A stretch of DNA of 64,000 nucleotides from Bacillus sp. ISL-45 (GCF_018613195.1 NZ_JAGGQQ010000012.1:62001-126000); one strand, 5' to 3'. Numbered from the stretch's first letter, positions 1 to 8,795 are shown. The notes: generated by a model from the letters alone, not told the origin. Made by a program: numbers and translations.

Positions 1-165
1 AAGTATAAGGGCAGAAAGCAAATAGATGATCGCCAGGTACTCGACTCATTTCAATACAAGGTCAGTGTCGACGGAAAACCTGTTATTATGACGGTGCAAG
101 TAGCCCACGATTTAAAAAATGAAAGGTTGTTGAGTCTTACAGTGACTGAGCAGCACCAGCAGTAA
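1..165 (+). CDS. C-terminal fragment of an unidentified protein
   Basis: An open frame enters from the left edge and stops with TAA at 163-165, giving the last 54 residues (beginning KYKGRKQIDD and ending TEQHQQ). The peptide is hydrophilic and contains a beta-rich stretch YKVSVDGKPVIMTVQVAHDL. I do not recognise the family, and the upstream part is outside the window. It lies 68 bases upstream of spoVR on the same strand without a clear terminator between them, so co-transcription is possible. The frame is supported only by its openness and by the ordinary codon use. Confidence 0.5.
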   Translation, partial: KYKGRKQIDDRQVLDSFQYKVSVDGKPVIMTVQVAHDLKNERLLSLTVTEQHQQ

Positions 166-233
166 AGTTTCTAACCTGTTCATCATTCTCCTTTATTTCT
201 CATACATTGTTGTAAGAGGTGAAAGGGGGAGAG

Positions 234-1643
234 ATGGTGTCGGAAGATCAGAAGTCACTGGAATATGCCATTTCTGAAATTACCGAAATCGCTAAAGGGT
301 TTGGGCTGGACTTTTATCCGATGAGGTATGAAATATGTCCTGCAGAAATCATCTATACATTTGGCGCTTATGGAATGCCAACAAGGTTTTCTCATTGGAG
401 CTTTGGCAAACAGTTTCATAAAATGAAGCTCCATTATGATTTAGGTCTCTCAAAAATTTATGAGCTGGTTATCAATTCTAATCCATGTTATGCCTTTTTG
501 TTAGATTCGAATTCGCTGATTCAGAACAAGTTAATCGTTGCCCATGTCCTTGCCCACTGTGATTTCTTTAAGAACAATGTCCGTTTCCAGAATACGAAGA
601 GAGATATGGTTGAAAGCATGGCGGCAACAGCTGAGAGAATCCGTAAATATGAAATCGAGCATGGAAAACAAGCGGTGGAGTCTTTCCTTGATGCGGTGCT
701 AGCCATCGAAGAGCATATCGATCCATCGTTGATGAGGCCGAAGCTCGCATGGTCTGCCGAAGATAATTTTGAGGATGAACCAACGACAATAGCGACTCCG
801 TATGATGATCTTTGGAACCTTGAATCCAAAAAGACGGAATCAACAGAGAAGATAAAGAAGAAGAAATTCCCGCCGCGCCCAGAGAAAGATCTGCTATTGT
901 TCATTGAAAGTTATAGCCGCGAGCTGGAGGATTGGCAGCGGGATATCCTAACAATGATGCGTGAGGAAATGCTTTATTTTTGGCCGCAGCTTGAAACGAA
1001 AATCATGAACGAAGGCTGGGCTTCATACTGGCATCAACGGATTCTCAGGGAAATGGATCTGACGAGCGGCGAAGCAATCGAGTTCGCAAAATTGAATGCC
1101 GGAGTCGTGCAGCCATCAAAGACGGGAATCAACCCATATTATTTAGGGATTAAAATTTTCGAGGACATCGAAGAGCGCTATAACCATCCGACTGAGGAAA
1201 TGAAGCGGCGAGGCGTAAAGCCGGGGTCAGGCCGGGAGAAAATGTTTGAAGTCCGCGAAATCGAATCGGATATTTCATTTTTACGCAATTACTTGACGAA
1301 GGACCTTGTCATGCGTGAAGATATGTACCTCTTCCAAAAACAAGGACGTGAATATAAAGTCGTCGATAAAGCGTGGGAACAGGTTCGAGACCAGCTTGTC
1401 AGCATGAGAGTGAATGGGGGATTCCCATACTTGACCGTAACGGATGGCGATTATCTTAAGAATGGAGAGTTATATATAACACACAGCTTCGAGGGGATCG
1501 AGCTCGACATTAAGTACCTTGAAAAAGTCCTTCCATACGTCCATCAGCTATGGGGCAGGAAATGCCATATCGAAACAATGGTCGAAAGCAGGGCAATGCT
1601 ATACACCTATGATGGAAAAGGGATCCATCGCAAATATTTATAA
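234..1643 (+). CDS. spoVR: SpoVR family stage V sporulation protein
   Basis: This 469-residue protein matches the SpoVR family in length and in character: an acidic and aromatic-rich cytoplasmic protein with the conserved segment [19 protein letters not shown] near residue 260. In B. subtilis SpoVR takes part in cortex formation during sporulation; its biochemistry is unknown. The ATG at 234 is chosen because an AAAGGGGGAG ribosome binding site lies just before it. An upstream in-frame GTG at 219 has only a weak site, and a GTG at 237 is a further alternative. The gene ends in a clear hairpin terminator. Family assignment is secure; the start is uncertain by a few codons. Confidence 0.93.
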   Translation: MVSEDQKSLEYAISEITEIAKGFGLDFYPMRYEICPAEIIYTFGAYGMPTRFSHWSFGKQFHKMKLHYDLGLSKIYELVINSNPCYAFLLDSNSLIQNKLIVAHVLAHCDFFKNNVRFQNTKRDMVESMAATAERIRKYEIEHGKQAVESFLDAVLAIEEHIDPSLMRPKLAWSAEDNFEDEPTTIATPYDDLWNLESKKTESTEKIKKKKFPPRPEKDLLLFIESYSRELEDWQRDILTMMREEMLYFWPQLETKIMNEGWASYWHQRILREMDLTSGEAIEFAKLNAGVVQPSKTGINPYYLGIKIFEDIEERYNHPTEEMKRRGVKPGSGREKMFEVREIESDISFLRNYLTKDLVMREDMYLFQKQGREYKVVDKAWEQVRDQLVSMRVNGGFPYLTVTDGDYLKNGELYITHSFEGIELDIKYLEKVLPYVHQLWGRKCHIETMVESRAMLYTYDGKGIHRKYL

Positions 1644-1648
1644 TCAAG

Positions 1649-1677
1649 AAAACCGCTGATTTCCAGCGGTTTTTAAT
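1649..1677 (+). terminator. Rho-independent terminator of spoVR
   Basis: AAACCGCTG and CAGCGGTTTTT form a hairpin with a short loop followed by a T run, six bases after the spoVR stop codon. Confidence 0.85.
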
Positions 1678-1688
1678 TATTTTTGTAA

Positions 1689-1870
1689 GGCTGTTTTCGT
1701 AAGATTGTTGTTAAAATCCTAAAGCCGATTTTAGCGTATATAAAGCCATTTTGCTGGTCGGTATTAAGTATGCAAGCTCTTTTCTCATTATAAAGAGACA
1801 AGTTTGCAAAGAAAAAAAGGTCATTCAATCTTATTTTGTAGTCGATAGCAATTAAGTTTGAGAAAAGAGC
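1689..1870 (+). mobile_element. MITE copy A (about 182 bp)
   Basis: The element begins GGCTGTTTTCGTAAGATTG and ends AGTTTGAGAAAAGAGC. It is a member of the family that recurs at 1908, 3317 and 25064. The ends are imperfect inverted repeats. The flanks TTTTGTAA and TTTGTGAA resemble each other but are not a clean duplication. It encodes no protein. It occupies part of the 540-base gap between spoVR and czcD. Confidence 0.75.
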
Positions 1871-1907
1871 TTTGTGAAAAACTACAATAATAAGGTAATT
1901 AAAATAT

Positions 1908-2090
1908 GGCTGTTTTCGTAAAGATTGTTGTTAAAATCCTAAAGCCGAGTTTAACGTGATAATAGCCATTTGGTATGTCGGTACTAAGTTTGCAAGCTCT
2001 TTTCTCATAATAAGCGTTCATTTTGTGAAGAAACTCAGGTAATTCAATCCTATTTTGTAGGCAATAGCAACAAAGTTTGAGAAAAGAGCC
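1908..2090 (+). mobile_element. MITE copy B with a perfect 8-bp target duplication
   Basis: This copy starts GGCTGTTTTCGTAAAGATTG and ends TTTGAGAAAAGAGCC. It is flanked on both sides by TAAAATAT, a perfect 8-bp direct repeat expected from transposition. The first 23 bases and the reverse complement of the last 23 agree at about 18 positions. It is non-coding and about 183 bp, so it would need a transposase acting in trans. It is inserted just upstream of the czcD operator. Confidence 0.85.
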
Positions 2091-2144
2091 TAAAATATAG
2101 ACAAGCTTTTTGTTGAACCAATTTCAAAAGTGAGTCATAATTAT

Positions 2145-2168
2145 ATATATGACCATATATTCATATAT
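2145..2168 (+). promoter_or_regulatory. Candidate ArsR/CzrA operator upstream of czcD
   Basis: ATATATGA and TCATATAT form a perfect 8-bp inverted repeat separated by CCATATAT. This matches the general form of SmtB/ArsR-family operators. It lies about 19 bases before the czcD start codon, and a CzrA-type repressor is encoded 440 bases downstream of czcD. Confidence 0.65.
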
Positions 2169-2186
2169 AAGGCGGGGAGGGATCAT

Positions 2187-3110
2187 ATGGGACATAATCA
2201 TTCGCATGGGCACAGTCACAGCCACGGCCATGCCCATACAAACAATAAAAGAGCTTTATTCTGGGCTTTTCTCATAATTGCAGCTTTCATGGTTATTGAG
2301 GTGATTGGCGGGGTCATCACCAACAGCCTTGCTTTGCTTTCCGACGCGGGCCATATGCTGAGCGATGCAGCTGCACTTGGTTTGAGCTTGTTCGCGATGA
2401 AGCTTGGCGAAAGAAAGGCCACACAATCAAAGACGTATGGTTATAAAAGATTCGAAATCATCGCAGCAGCTTTAAACGGGCTTACCTTGATTATTATTTC
2501 AATTTATATATTTGTTGAAGCATACCATCGTTTTACAGATCCTCCGCAAGTTCAAAGCATAGGAATGCTGACGATTTCCGTTATTGGGCTGATTGTCAAT
2601 ATCATTGCCGCGTGGATTTTGATGAGTGGAGACAAGGATGAAAACTTGAATGTAAGAAGCGCTTTCCTTCACGTGTTGGGAGATATGCTTGGCTCGGTTG
2701 GGGCAATCACAGCAGCATTGCTGATATACTTCTTTGGCTGGGGACTTGCAGATCCCATCGCGAGCGTAGCCGTTGCGATTCTGATCATCATCAGCGGCTG
2801 GAGAGTGATGAAGGAGAGCTTTCATGTACTGATGGAAGGCACACCGGAGCAGATTAAAGTGAACGAAGTGAAAGATGAAATAATGAAGATTCCCGAAGTG
2901 AAGGATGTGCATGATGTCCACATCTGGTCGATTACTTCAGGCGTGCTGATGCTTAGCGGGCATATTGCCGTCAAAGGCGAAGGAGCGCATGACAGAGTGC
3001 TTCACAAAGCCCAGAAGCTGTTGCATGACCGCTTCGGGATTGATCATAGTACACTTCAGGTAGAAGGGGAGGAACACGGATGCCCATGCGCCCATGGACC
3101 TTGCAATTGA
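2187..3110 (+). CDS. czcD: CzcD-type cation diffusion facilitator (Zn/Cd/Co efflux)
   Basis: This 307-residue membrane protein exports divalent metals such as zinc, cadmium or cobalt in exchange for protons. It has a His-rich amino end (HNHSHGHSHSHGHAH), six predicted membrane segments, the HxxxD metal sites HMLSD in TM2 and HVLGD in TM5, and a cytoplasmic C-terminal metal domain. It ends in a Cys/His motif (CPCAHGPCN). The start ATG at 2187 follows GGCGGGGAGGG; an in-frame ATG 57 bases upstream lacks a site and would lie inside the operator. An ArsR-family repressor gene sits on the opposite strand downstream, and the palindrome at 2145-2168 is the likely control site. Confidence 0.93.
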   Translation: MGHNHSHGHSHSHGHAHTNNKRALFWAFLIIAAFMVIEVIGGVITNSLALLSDAGHMLSDAAALGLSLFAMKLGERKATQSKTYGYKRFEIIAAALNGLTLIIISIYIFVEAYHRFTDPPQVQSIGMLTISVIGLIVNIIAAWILMSGDKDENLNVRSAFLHVLGDMLGSVGAITAALLIYFFGWGLADPIASVAVAILIIISGWRVMKESFHVLMEGTPEQIKVNEVKDEIMKIPEVKDVHDVHIWSITSGVLMLSGHIAVKGEGAHDRVLHKAQKLLHDRFGIDHSTLQVEGEEHGCPCAHGPCN

Positions 3111-3150
3111 TTAAACAGTACCATATCACGATGGAATAAAAACATTAAAA

Positions 3151-3318
3151 TGCTGTTATCGCAATGATTGTTGCTATCGTAAATGTTCTAGAATCGCGCT
3201 AAAGAAGGTGTCTGGCTCTTTTCGAGATGATTCCTGATATGGATGGCATTTTATACTCGTGAAAACCCAGGCGCCGGTTTTTATTTTTGGTTGAGAAAGC
3301 AATAAAGTTTACGAAAGG
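3151..3318 (+). mobile_element. Decayed MITE copy
   Basis: The segment starts TGCTGTTATCGCAATGATTG and ends CAATAAAGTTTACGAAAGG. Both ends resemble the MITE ends (GGCTGTTTTCGTAAAGATTG and CAACAAAGTTTGAGAAAAG). The interior has diverged. Its right end abuts or overlaps the left end of copy C. I read it as an old copy of the same family. Confidence 0.45.
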
Positions 3319-3500
3319 CTGTTTTCGTAAAGATTGTTGTTAAAATCCTAAAGCCGATTTTAACGTAATATAAAGCCATTTTGCAGGGCGGTATTAAGTT
3401 GAGATGCTCTTTTCTCACAAAAAAGTCTACTTTGCGAGGAAAAATAGGTCATTCAATCCTATTTTGTAGTCAATAGCAACAAAGTTTGAGAAAAGAGCCT
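3317..3500 (+). mobile_element. MITE copy C (184 bp)
   Basis: This copy has the same ends as copies A and B. The flanking octamers are TTACGAAA on the left and TAACGAAA on the right, a 7 of 8 match consistent with an 8-bp target duplication. It carries an internal GCTCTTTTCTCA that is also an inverted match to the right end. It is non-coding and lies between czcD and the czrA terminator. Confidence 0.82.
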
Positions 3501-3514
3501 AACGAAAAGAGCCA

Positions 3515-3574
3515 TCAAAAAAACATGCCAGCCAATATAGATGGGCATACCCATCAATGATGGCTGGCATGTTC
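3515..3574 (-). terminator. Terminator of czrA whose stem includes coding sequence
   Basis: On the minus strand AACATGCCAGCC pairs with GGCTGGCATGTT and is followed by a T run. The first arm lies inside the last codons of the czrA gene, upstream of its TGA. The loop contains a smaller nested hairpin, ATGGG CATA CCCAT. Confidence 0.75.
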
Positions 3575-3874
3575 TATGCTTTGCTTTAACAGATCGATGA
3601 CATGTTCGTCATCATGGGTATAATAGAGCGAAGTGCCTTCTCTCCTGAATTTGACGAGCCTGAGATTCTTTAAAAAGCGCAGCTGATGTGAAACGGTCGA
3701 TTGCAGCAAAGAAAGCTTTTCTGCTATCTCATTAACCGAATGTTCCCCCTGTAGCAGCAGATGGAGGATTCTGAGTCTCGTGGGATCTGAAAGGGCTTTG
3801 AAGGTCTGGGAAACCATGAATAATGTTTCCTCATCCAAATCCATTTCATGCGTGTTCTTTTTCTTTTCTTCCAA
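3554..3874 (-). CDS. czrA: ArsR/SmtB-family metal-sensing repressor (CzrA-like)
   Basis: This 106-residue winged-helix repressor has the ArsR core [15 protein letters not shown] and a recognition helix within [16 protein letters not shown]. Its C-terminal helix carries [19 protein letters not shown], the Asp/His arrangement of the alpha-5 zinc/cobalt site of CzrA-type sensors. No Cys ligand of the CadC/ArsR kind is present. It likely represses the neighbouring czcD until Zn, Co or similar ions bind. The start is a TTG preceded by AAGGAGGCTGATTAAC. Its terminator hairpin overlaps the end of the reading frame. Specific metal selectivity is inferred from the motif only. Confidence 0.88.
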   Translation of the reverse strand: MEEKKKNTHEMDLDEETLFMVSQTFKALSDPTRLRILHLLLQGEHSVNEIAEKLSLLQSTVSHQLRFLKNLRLVKFRREGTSLYYTHDDEHVIDLLKQSIEHASHH

Positions 3875-4142
3875 GTTAATCAGCCTCCTTCATCTATATT
3901 ATACCTTATGAAAGAAAAATCACGGCTGTAAAAACAGACGAGATTTCTGTTTTTGATATAGAGTCTTTCAGCATCTAAACGAGTAATCCAGCCTCTCAAT
4001 ATTAGGATGAATAACTATTCCTGTAGAGGTGGAAATATAGAACATGCAAATAAAGATAGATGGTGACTGAGCAAATGAACAGGAATCTTTGAGGCTCGGG
4101 TGATAAACTTATAGTTAATAGAGGCAGGAAGTAGGTGAAGAG

Positions 4143-4511
4143 GTGGACGAGAACAATACACATGAATCAAAATATATCCAGCAGCACCTTGCAAATGAGC
4201 GTACCTACCTTGCCTGGGTCCGGACCTCAATCGCCATAATCGGGATTGGTTTTCTGGCATCAAGTTTGCATTTTAATAACATCAGGTCTGTAAGCCCGGC
4301 TGCAGACACGATTGCTGTTTTTGTCAGCATCTTTTCTTTGTTGATTGGTTTGATAATCCTGTTCTTTGCGACAACACATTATTTCTCGGTACGAAAAAAT
4401 ATCAACAGGCAAACATTCGAATCAGCCAGTAACCTGATAAAAATTTCTACAGGGATCATTTTTTTGATCTTTCTGTTACTTGGTATTTATTTAATCAGCA
4501 TTTTATTTTGA
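4143..4511 (+). CDS. DUF202 family membrane protein
   Basis: This 122-residue protein has the DUF202 signature LANERTYLAWVRTSIAIIGIGF in its first third. About three membrane helices follow (near residues 32-50, 60-78 and 98-120). Proteins of this family (YidH-like) are small integral membrane proteins of unknown function. The start appears to be a GTG at 4143 with the modest site AGGTGAAGAG. It stands alone: the upstream czrA and the downstream unknown gene are both on the other strand. I see no clear promoter or regulator site. Confidence 0.8.
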   Translation: MDENNTHESKYIQQHLANERTYLAWVRTSIAIIGIGFLASSLHFNNIRSVSPAADTIAVFVSIFSLLIGLIILFFATTHYFSVRKNINRQTFESASNLIKISTGIIFLIFLLLGIYLISILF

Positions 4512-4631
4512 CGTGGCTTTATTGCCAGTTTGACTTGTTCCCTTATGGACCGGGCTTCTCCTTACGAGGTGCTTGCAGACAAAGGGAATCTTTAAGACCA
4601 TCAGCGGAAACCAGGCAGAGCATCGTTACCC

Positions 4632-5282
4632 TCAATTGCCGGTGCTGTTTTTCTCTGGTTTTTTATGAGTTATGAGACCATCGTAATTGGTGATATATAG
4701 CTCAATTTCCGGCTGGATATCGAGGCAGTGGGCATTCAACAGCTGATAATAGTTCACTCTATGCAGTGGGTCATAGGGAAGCATTGGGTACTCCTTATGC
4801 TCTTTAACATAAAGATCTACTGCCTTTTGGACTTTATCAATCGTTATTGCTAGATTTTTTTCTTCCTCAGTGAAAATATCGTATGTTTCCTTTGACATAT
4901 AAAAGTTTCGTGATGGAATTCCTTTCAGGAGGGGGGCAAGTTGTTCCATATCGATCCTGTTGTCTTCCTTGACAAGAATAGTTCGGTAAACGCCCTTGGG
5001 AAGATGTTCTGAATACGTGCGTACTGCTTTTTTTATCTGGTCAACGCTTGCCTCAATGATTGGCCAGGTGGTTTCCTTCGACTTTTTTTTAACCCTGGCA
5101 TAGAAAATAATAAATTGGACCAATCCTGCAGTGGAACTCAATATAGTTAAATACGGAAATAAATCGAACATGAGGTCTAATAGCCAACCGATGATTAGCC
5201 AGACGAATGCAGTTGTAACTTTTATGCCGGCTGTTTCAGAAAATAAGTGTCTGCTGCTGCTCTTGTCTTTCTCCGTTTGCAT
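4632..5282 (-). CDS. Membrane-anchored protein of unknown function
   Basis: This protein of 216 residues has two hydrophobic segments near residues 20-60 (FVWLIIGWLLDLMF and LTILSSTAGLVQFIIFYA). A Lys-rich linker and a soluble C-terminal domain of about 140 residues follow, with motifs such as YPMLPYDPLHRVNYYQLL and LYITNYDGLITHKKP. This C-terminal domain reminds me of the DUF3939-type Bacillus proteins, but I cannot confirm that. The ATG at 5282 has an excellent AAAGGAGGG site; a start six codons upstream would include that site in the coding region. No operon partner is visible. Confidence 0.6.
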   Translation of the reverse strand: MQTEKDKSSSRHLFSETAGIKVTTAFVWLIIGWLLDLMFDLFPYLTILSSTAGLVQFIIFYARVKKKSKETTWPIIEASVDQIKKAVRTYSEHLPKGVYRTILVKEDNRIDMEQLAPLLKGIPSRNFYMSKETYDIFTEEEKNLAITIDKVQKAVDLYVKEHKEYPMLPYDPLHRVNYYQLLNAHCLDIQPEIELYITNYDGLITHKKPEKNSTGN

Positions 5283-5300
5283 CTTAATCCCTCCTTTCAA

Positions 5301-5720
5301 AGGCAGAAACTGCCATTGCTACTCCATAATCCATTAACCATTACAGGAGTCACATTATTTGTGTGAAGGCTTATAAAGAGACTGGACTTAAGATAACGCT
5401 GGTTTTGCCGATATAAAAGTAAGAGTCTGTCCTTTTGTGCTATTGTGGGAAGAGTTCAACCGGGCGATTGAAGCAGGGGGCGGGATGGGATAAAAAGGCG
5501 GATCAGTTTCTACCTATATTATATTAAATTCTCTTCATGATTGGTATGGTTCTGTTTTGAATATTATGAAAATAAGATTCGAAACAGGTCGATTATATGG
5601 CTGAATATTGTATAATATTTAGAAAGCTTCAATCTTTTTCCCGAAAATTGTCATGCGACTGGCTTGCATGTATCAGCTATTTCATAAAGGCAAATAAACC
5701 AGACAGAAACGAGGGGCAGG
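5301..5720. other. Intergenic region between divergent genes
   Basis: About 420 bases separate the divergently oriented unknown gene and the GGDEF-EAL gene. A TATAAT hexamer at 5610 is a possible -10 element for the latter, but no convincing -35 is present. I see no repeat, riboswitch or reading frame here. Confidence 0.4.
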
Positions 5721-8078
5721 ATGGATATTCCCCATATGTACATATTTGACTTGAATAATATAGCTTTGACCGTCGTTTTTTTAATCATTTCGTCCATAAT
5801 GGCAGTTGAATTCAGCAGGCAAATCAAAAAGACGGTTAATAGAAAAAGACGTAAAATGGTCCTGTATTCGCTTCTTTTGGCTCTCACATTCTTGCTGACA
5901 CATCTTTTTGTGATTATTTCTGCAGGCGTTCCATTTTCGACAAGCAATATTTATTTATTTTTTATGATATTTTTTGGCATTTGCGGAATTGGATCATACG
6001 CAGCTTTGAGTCTGGCGCAAAGGGATATTGCGAATACTGCTCAGTACGTATTCACTAGTCTATTAATAGCTGCCAGCATCATGGGGGCTGAATATACGGC
6101 ATTCTATATAATCTTCAGGGAAGCTATCAAAGTTCAGCCGATTTTATCCATTATCTCCTTTTTAATGATATTGGTCACTTCATTTTCGTTCATCAGGTTT
6201 TTGATGCAGATTACCAACGAGGATATTTATGAGTTTGTAAAAAAGTATAAGTATACAGGCAGTGTCCTTGGCGGCATGGCAATGGGAGGTATCCCGTATA
6301 TCGTCCTGACTTCGATGATGAACGTTACAGATGGAAGCGGCATACATTCCTACCTGGCGCCGTTCGTTTATATGGCCACAGCAAATTTATTATTCATGCT
6401 CGTACCGGACCTATTTGGCGAAAAACTGATCATGAAGAACGTCCAGTCTCATTTATCCTTGTTTACCCATAACCCTGATTCTGTATTCAGGGTCGACTTA
6501 CAAGGTTATATTTTAAGTGTCAATAAAAAGGCAGTTGAGCTGACAGGCTATATGGCCAATGAATTAGCGGGTCTCCATTTCATTGATTTGATTGGGGGCA
6601 GCGAGGAAGAAAAGAAAATAAGGAAATATTTCATGAAAGTGCTCAGCGGTGAGACGAAATTGATTGAAACCACTCTGATAAGGGCGGATTCAACTTATGC
6701 CGACGTAAGAATCACAGCGGTGAGAATCATCGTTAAAAATACAACAGTTGGTGTCTTTGGAATAGTCAGGGACATAACAGAACAGAAAAAAGCAGACAAA
6801 ATGATTGAGTATCTTGCATATCATGATGAACTGACTAATTTGCCTAACAGACGGAATTTAGAGAAAGTCATGGCAGTGCAATTTATTAAGGATGAAGGGT
6901 TTTCCTTGATCTATCTTGATTTTGATCGTTTTAAAAGAATCAATGATACATTTGGGCATTCATTTGGTGATAAGATTTTGGTTGAGATCGGCAGGAAGCT
7001 CTCAGAAGTTGTCCCGGAGGAATGCCTTGTTGCAAGAATAGGCGGAGATGAATTCGCGATTCTTGTTACTGGAGGGAATAAGCCAGACGGAGTTGCCAAA
7101 AAGATTGTGCATGCATTCCAGAGTCCGCTTTTTGCGGAGGGAATGGAATTCCTGATCACGGCTAGTATTGGGATCTCAAGGTATCCAGAAGATACGGATA
7201 ATCTTGGATTATTGCTGAAGTTTGCTGATATGGCAATGTATAAGGCAAAAGAAAACGGTGCGAACCACTTTCAGTTTTTTGACCAAAGCATGGTGGACCA
7301 TAACCTGAATAAGTTTGAACTTGAGAATGAATTGCGGAACGCTATAAATAGTGATTCTCTCACGGTTTTTTACCAGCCTAAGTACAATGCAGCAACAAAT
7401 GAAATAACAGGGGCTGAAGCACTGGCAAGGTGGAAGCATGCTCGCCATGGAATGATTCCTCCAGGTGTGTTCATTCCGATTGCAGAGGAAGCGAACTTGA
7501 TCGTACCTCTCGAGAGATTGATCATCAGGAAAGTGTTCAGTCAGCTTGTACAATGGAAGGGTCAGGGTTTTGAAGTTCCCCGCACTTCGATCAATATCTC
7601 GATCATCCATTTTTACCAGGAGGATTTCGTGAAATTCATGAGGCAAACACTTAAAGAATATGGACTTTATGGTGAATTGATTGAAATCGAAGTAACTGAA
7701 AGTATCATGATTAAGAAGGAAGATAGCATCAACGCACAGCTCCAGGCTTTAAGGGAGATTGGAATCGAGGTCAGCATTGATGATTTTGGCACGGGATACA
7801 GTTCATTGAGTTATTTAAGTAAGCTTTCGGTCGATCGTTTGAAAATTGACCAGAGCTTCATTTCACACTCCCAGGAAAACCGTGAAATCATATCCACGAT
7901 TGTCTCTATGGCAACGAACCTAAAGTTAAAGGTGATTGCCGAGGGGGTAGAAACGGAATCTCAGATTGACCTGTTAAAATCACTGGGCTGCCACGAAGTC
8001 CAGGGATATTTTTACTCACCGCCATTGCCATCCAATGAATATGAAACGATGATGAACAGGGAACTTCAGGAGACATGA
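5721..8078 (+). CDS. Membrane PAS-GGDEF-EAL cyclic-di-GMP protein
   Basis: This 785-residue protein has about seven N-terminal membrane helices (residues 8-240), a PAS domain (about 255-360, ending in FGIVRDITEQKKA), a GGDEF domain (about 370-525) and an EAL domain (about 540-780). The diguanylate cyclase motif GGDEF is intact; no RxxD inhibitory site is seen five residues before it. The EAL domain keeps GAEALARW, EVTES, DDFGTGYSSL, KIDQSF and IAEGVET, so c-di-GMP hydrolysis is plausible. The protein may do both reactions or favour one. The ATG at 5721 follows GAGGGGCAGG. It is monocistronic; the gene after it is governed by its own riboswitch. Confidence 0.9.
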   Translation: MDIPHMYIFDLNNIALTVVFLIISSIMAVEFSRQIKKTVNRKRRKMVLYSLLLALTFLLTHLFVIISAGVPFSTSNIYLFFMIFFGICGIGSYAALSLAQRDIANTAQYVFTSLLIAASIMGAEYTAFYIIFREAIKVQPILSIISFLMILVTSFSFIRFLMQITNEDIYEFVKKYKYTGSVLGGMAMGGIPYIVLTSMMNVTDGSGIHSYLAPFVYMATANLLFMLVPDLFGEKLIMKNVQSHLSLFTHNPDSVFRVDLQGYILSVNKKAVELTGYMANELAGLHFIDLIGGSEEEKKIRKYFMKVLSGETKLIETTLIRADSTYADVRITAVRIIVKNTTVGVFGIVRDITEQKKADKMIEYLAYHDELTNLPNRRNLEKVMAVQFIKDEGFSLIYLDFDRFKRINDTFGHSFGDKILVEIGRKLSEVVPEECLVARIGGDEFAILVTGGNKPDGVAKKIVHAFQSPLFAEGMEFLITASIGISRYPEDTDNLGLLLKFADMAMYKAKENGANHFQFFDQSMVDHNLNKFELENELRNAINSDSLTVFYQPKYNAATNEITGAEALARWKHARHGMIPPGVFIPIAEEANLIVPLERLIIRKVFSQLVQWKGQGFEVPRTSINISIIHFYQEDFVKFMRQTLKEYGLYGELIEIEVTESIMIKKEDSINAQLQALREIGIEVSIDDFGTGYSSLSYLSKLSVDRLKIDQSFISHSQENREIISTIVSMATNLKLKVIAEGVETESQIDLLKSLGCHEVQGYFYSPPLPSNEYETMMNRELQET

Positions 8079-8086
8079 CGGCCTTT

Positions 8087-8115
8087 TTGACTGACTGTGC
8101 TGATTATGTTACTAT
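8087..8115 (+). promoter_or_regulatory. Sigma-A-type promoter of the guanidine riboswitch transcript
   Basis: TTGACT (8087-8092) and TACTAT (8110-8115) are separated by 17 bases. Transcription would begin near 8122, right at the 5' end of the riboswitch. Confidence 0.7.
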
Positions 8116-8123
8116 TCTTTTAT

Positions 8124-8248
8124 GAAAAGTCCTCTAGGGTTCCGCAGCTTTTGCTGGACTGGTCCGAGAGAGGGCGCACAGGAATTGCCTGTGTACACGG
8201 AGGGATAAAAACCCGGGAGATATCTATGTGATATCTCCCGGTTTTTTT
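8124..8248 (+). ncRNA. Guanidine-I (ykkC) riboswitch with terminator
   Basis: The conserved ykkC aptamer strings are present in order: TCTAGGGTTCCGC, CTGGTCCGAGAGAGG, ACACGGAGGGATAAAA and ACCCGGGAGA. A strong terminator follows (GGGAGATATC pairing with GATATCTCCC and then seven T). This is the known class that senses guanidinium; ligand binding prevents terminator formation. The terminator at 8212-8248 shares the CCCGGGAGA segment with the aptamer. It precedes an SMR-type guanidinium exporter gene, as expected for the family. Confidence 0.95.
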
Positions 8249-8249
8249 A

Positions 8250-8327
8250 TGGTTAAGATATTTATATGGTTATTGAGTTGCGGATAATCCCATGAAGTTT
8301 TCTTAATCAAGCTCCGTCGCCTGCACT
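8250..8327 (+). repeat. Truncated copy of the 5' part of the modular intergenic repeat
   Basis: The stretch GTTATTGAGTTGCGGATAA ... GAAGTTTTCTTAATC ... AGCTCCGTCGCCTG closely parallels 37931-38009, where the same sequence leads into a full copy of the AGCTCCAGCGCCTAGCC repeat. Here only the leading portion remains, between the riboswitch terminator and the exporter gene. Confidence 0.6.
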
Positions 8328-8350
8328 TTAAAATGAAAGGGGTAAGAAGT

Positions 8351-8674
8351 ATGGCTTGGTTTTATTTAGTTATCGCCGGTATATTTGAAGTCGTTTGGGC
8401 CATTGGCCTGAAGTATACAGAAGGTTTCACCAAAGCAGTTCCATCGTTGATCACCTTGGTCGGGATGGCCATAAGCTTTTATTTTTTGTCTATGGCAGTC
8501 AAAACTTTGCCAATCGGTACTGCATATGCAATCTGGACTGGAATTGGAGCTGCAGGGGCAGTCATTCTAGGGATAGTTTTGTTTGGAGAGCCGCGTAGCC
8601 TGATGAGACTGATGTTCGTTGCCTTCATTCTGGTTGGGATCATCGGCCTGAAAGCAACATCCGGAAGCAATTAA
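8351..8674 (+). CDS. gdx: SMR-family guanidinium exporter (Gdx/SugE-like)
   Basis: This 107-residue, four-helix small multidrug resistance protein has the essential membrane Glu ([14 protein letters not shown], residue 13). It also has the [19 protein letters not shown] signature of the SugE/Gdx subgroup. That subgroup couples export of guanidinium ion to proton import as a dimer. The placement directly behind a guanidine-I riboswitch supports this substrate. Only one SMR gene is present, so it should act as a homodimer, unlike the paired YkkC/YkkD. ATG 8351 follows AAAGGGGTAAGAAGT; an earlier in-frame ATG overlaps this site. Confidence 0.93.
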   Translation: MAWFYLVIAGIFEVVWAIGLKYTEGFTKAVPSLITLVGMAISFYFLSMAVKTLPIGTAYAIWTGIGAAGAVILGIVLFGEPRSLMRLMFVAFILVGIIGLKATSGSN

Positions 8675-8729
8675 TCATATTCAGGAAGTAGGCTAGCAGA
8701 AAAGTACAGTCTGCTTTTTGAAATTTAAT

Positions 8730-8786
8730 TTGAAATTTTCACCAATATATATTATGATGCCGGTAGGTACCTTTTATTACTAGGTA
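8730..8786 (+). promoter_or_regulatory. padR promoter with downstream inverted-repeat operator
   Basis: TTGAAA (8730-8735) and TATGAT (8753-8758) are separated by 17 bases. Just past the expected start of transcription lies TACCTTTTATTACTAGGTA (8768-8786), with TACCT/AGGTA arms. A closely similar site, TACCTAGTTATTCTAGGT, lies before the DUF4173 gene at 9835. The shared form suggests autoregulation by the PadR protein. Confidence 0.6.
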
Positions 8787-8795
8787 GGTGATAGG

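Noticed and set aside
3931-3954. AAAAACAGA/TCTGTTTTT hairpin upstream of czrA as a terminator
   Set aside because: It lies upstream of czrA and more than 190 bases before the DUF202 gene, with no gene ending there; the AT-rich stem may be accidental.
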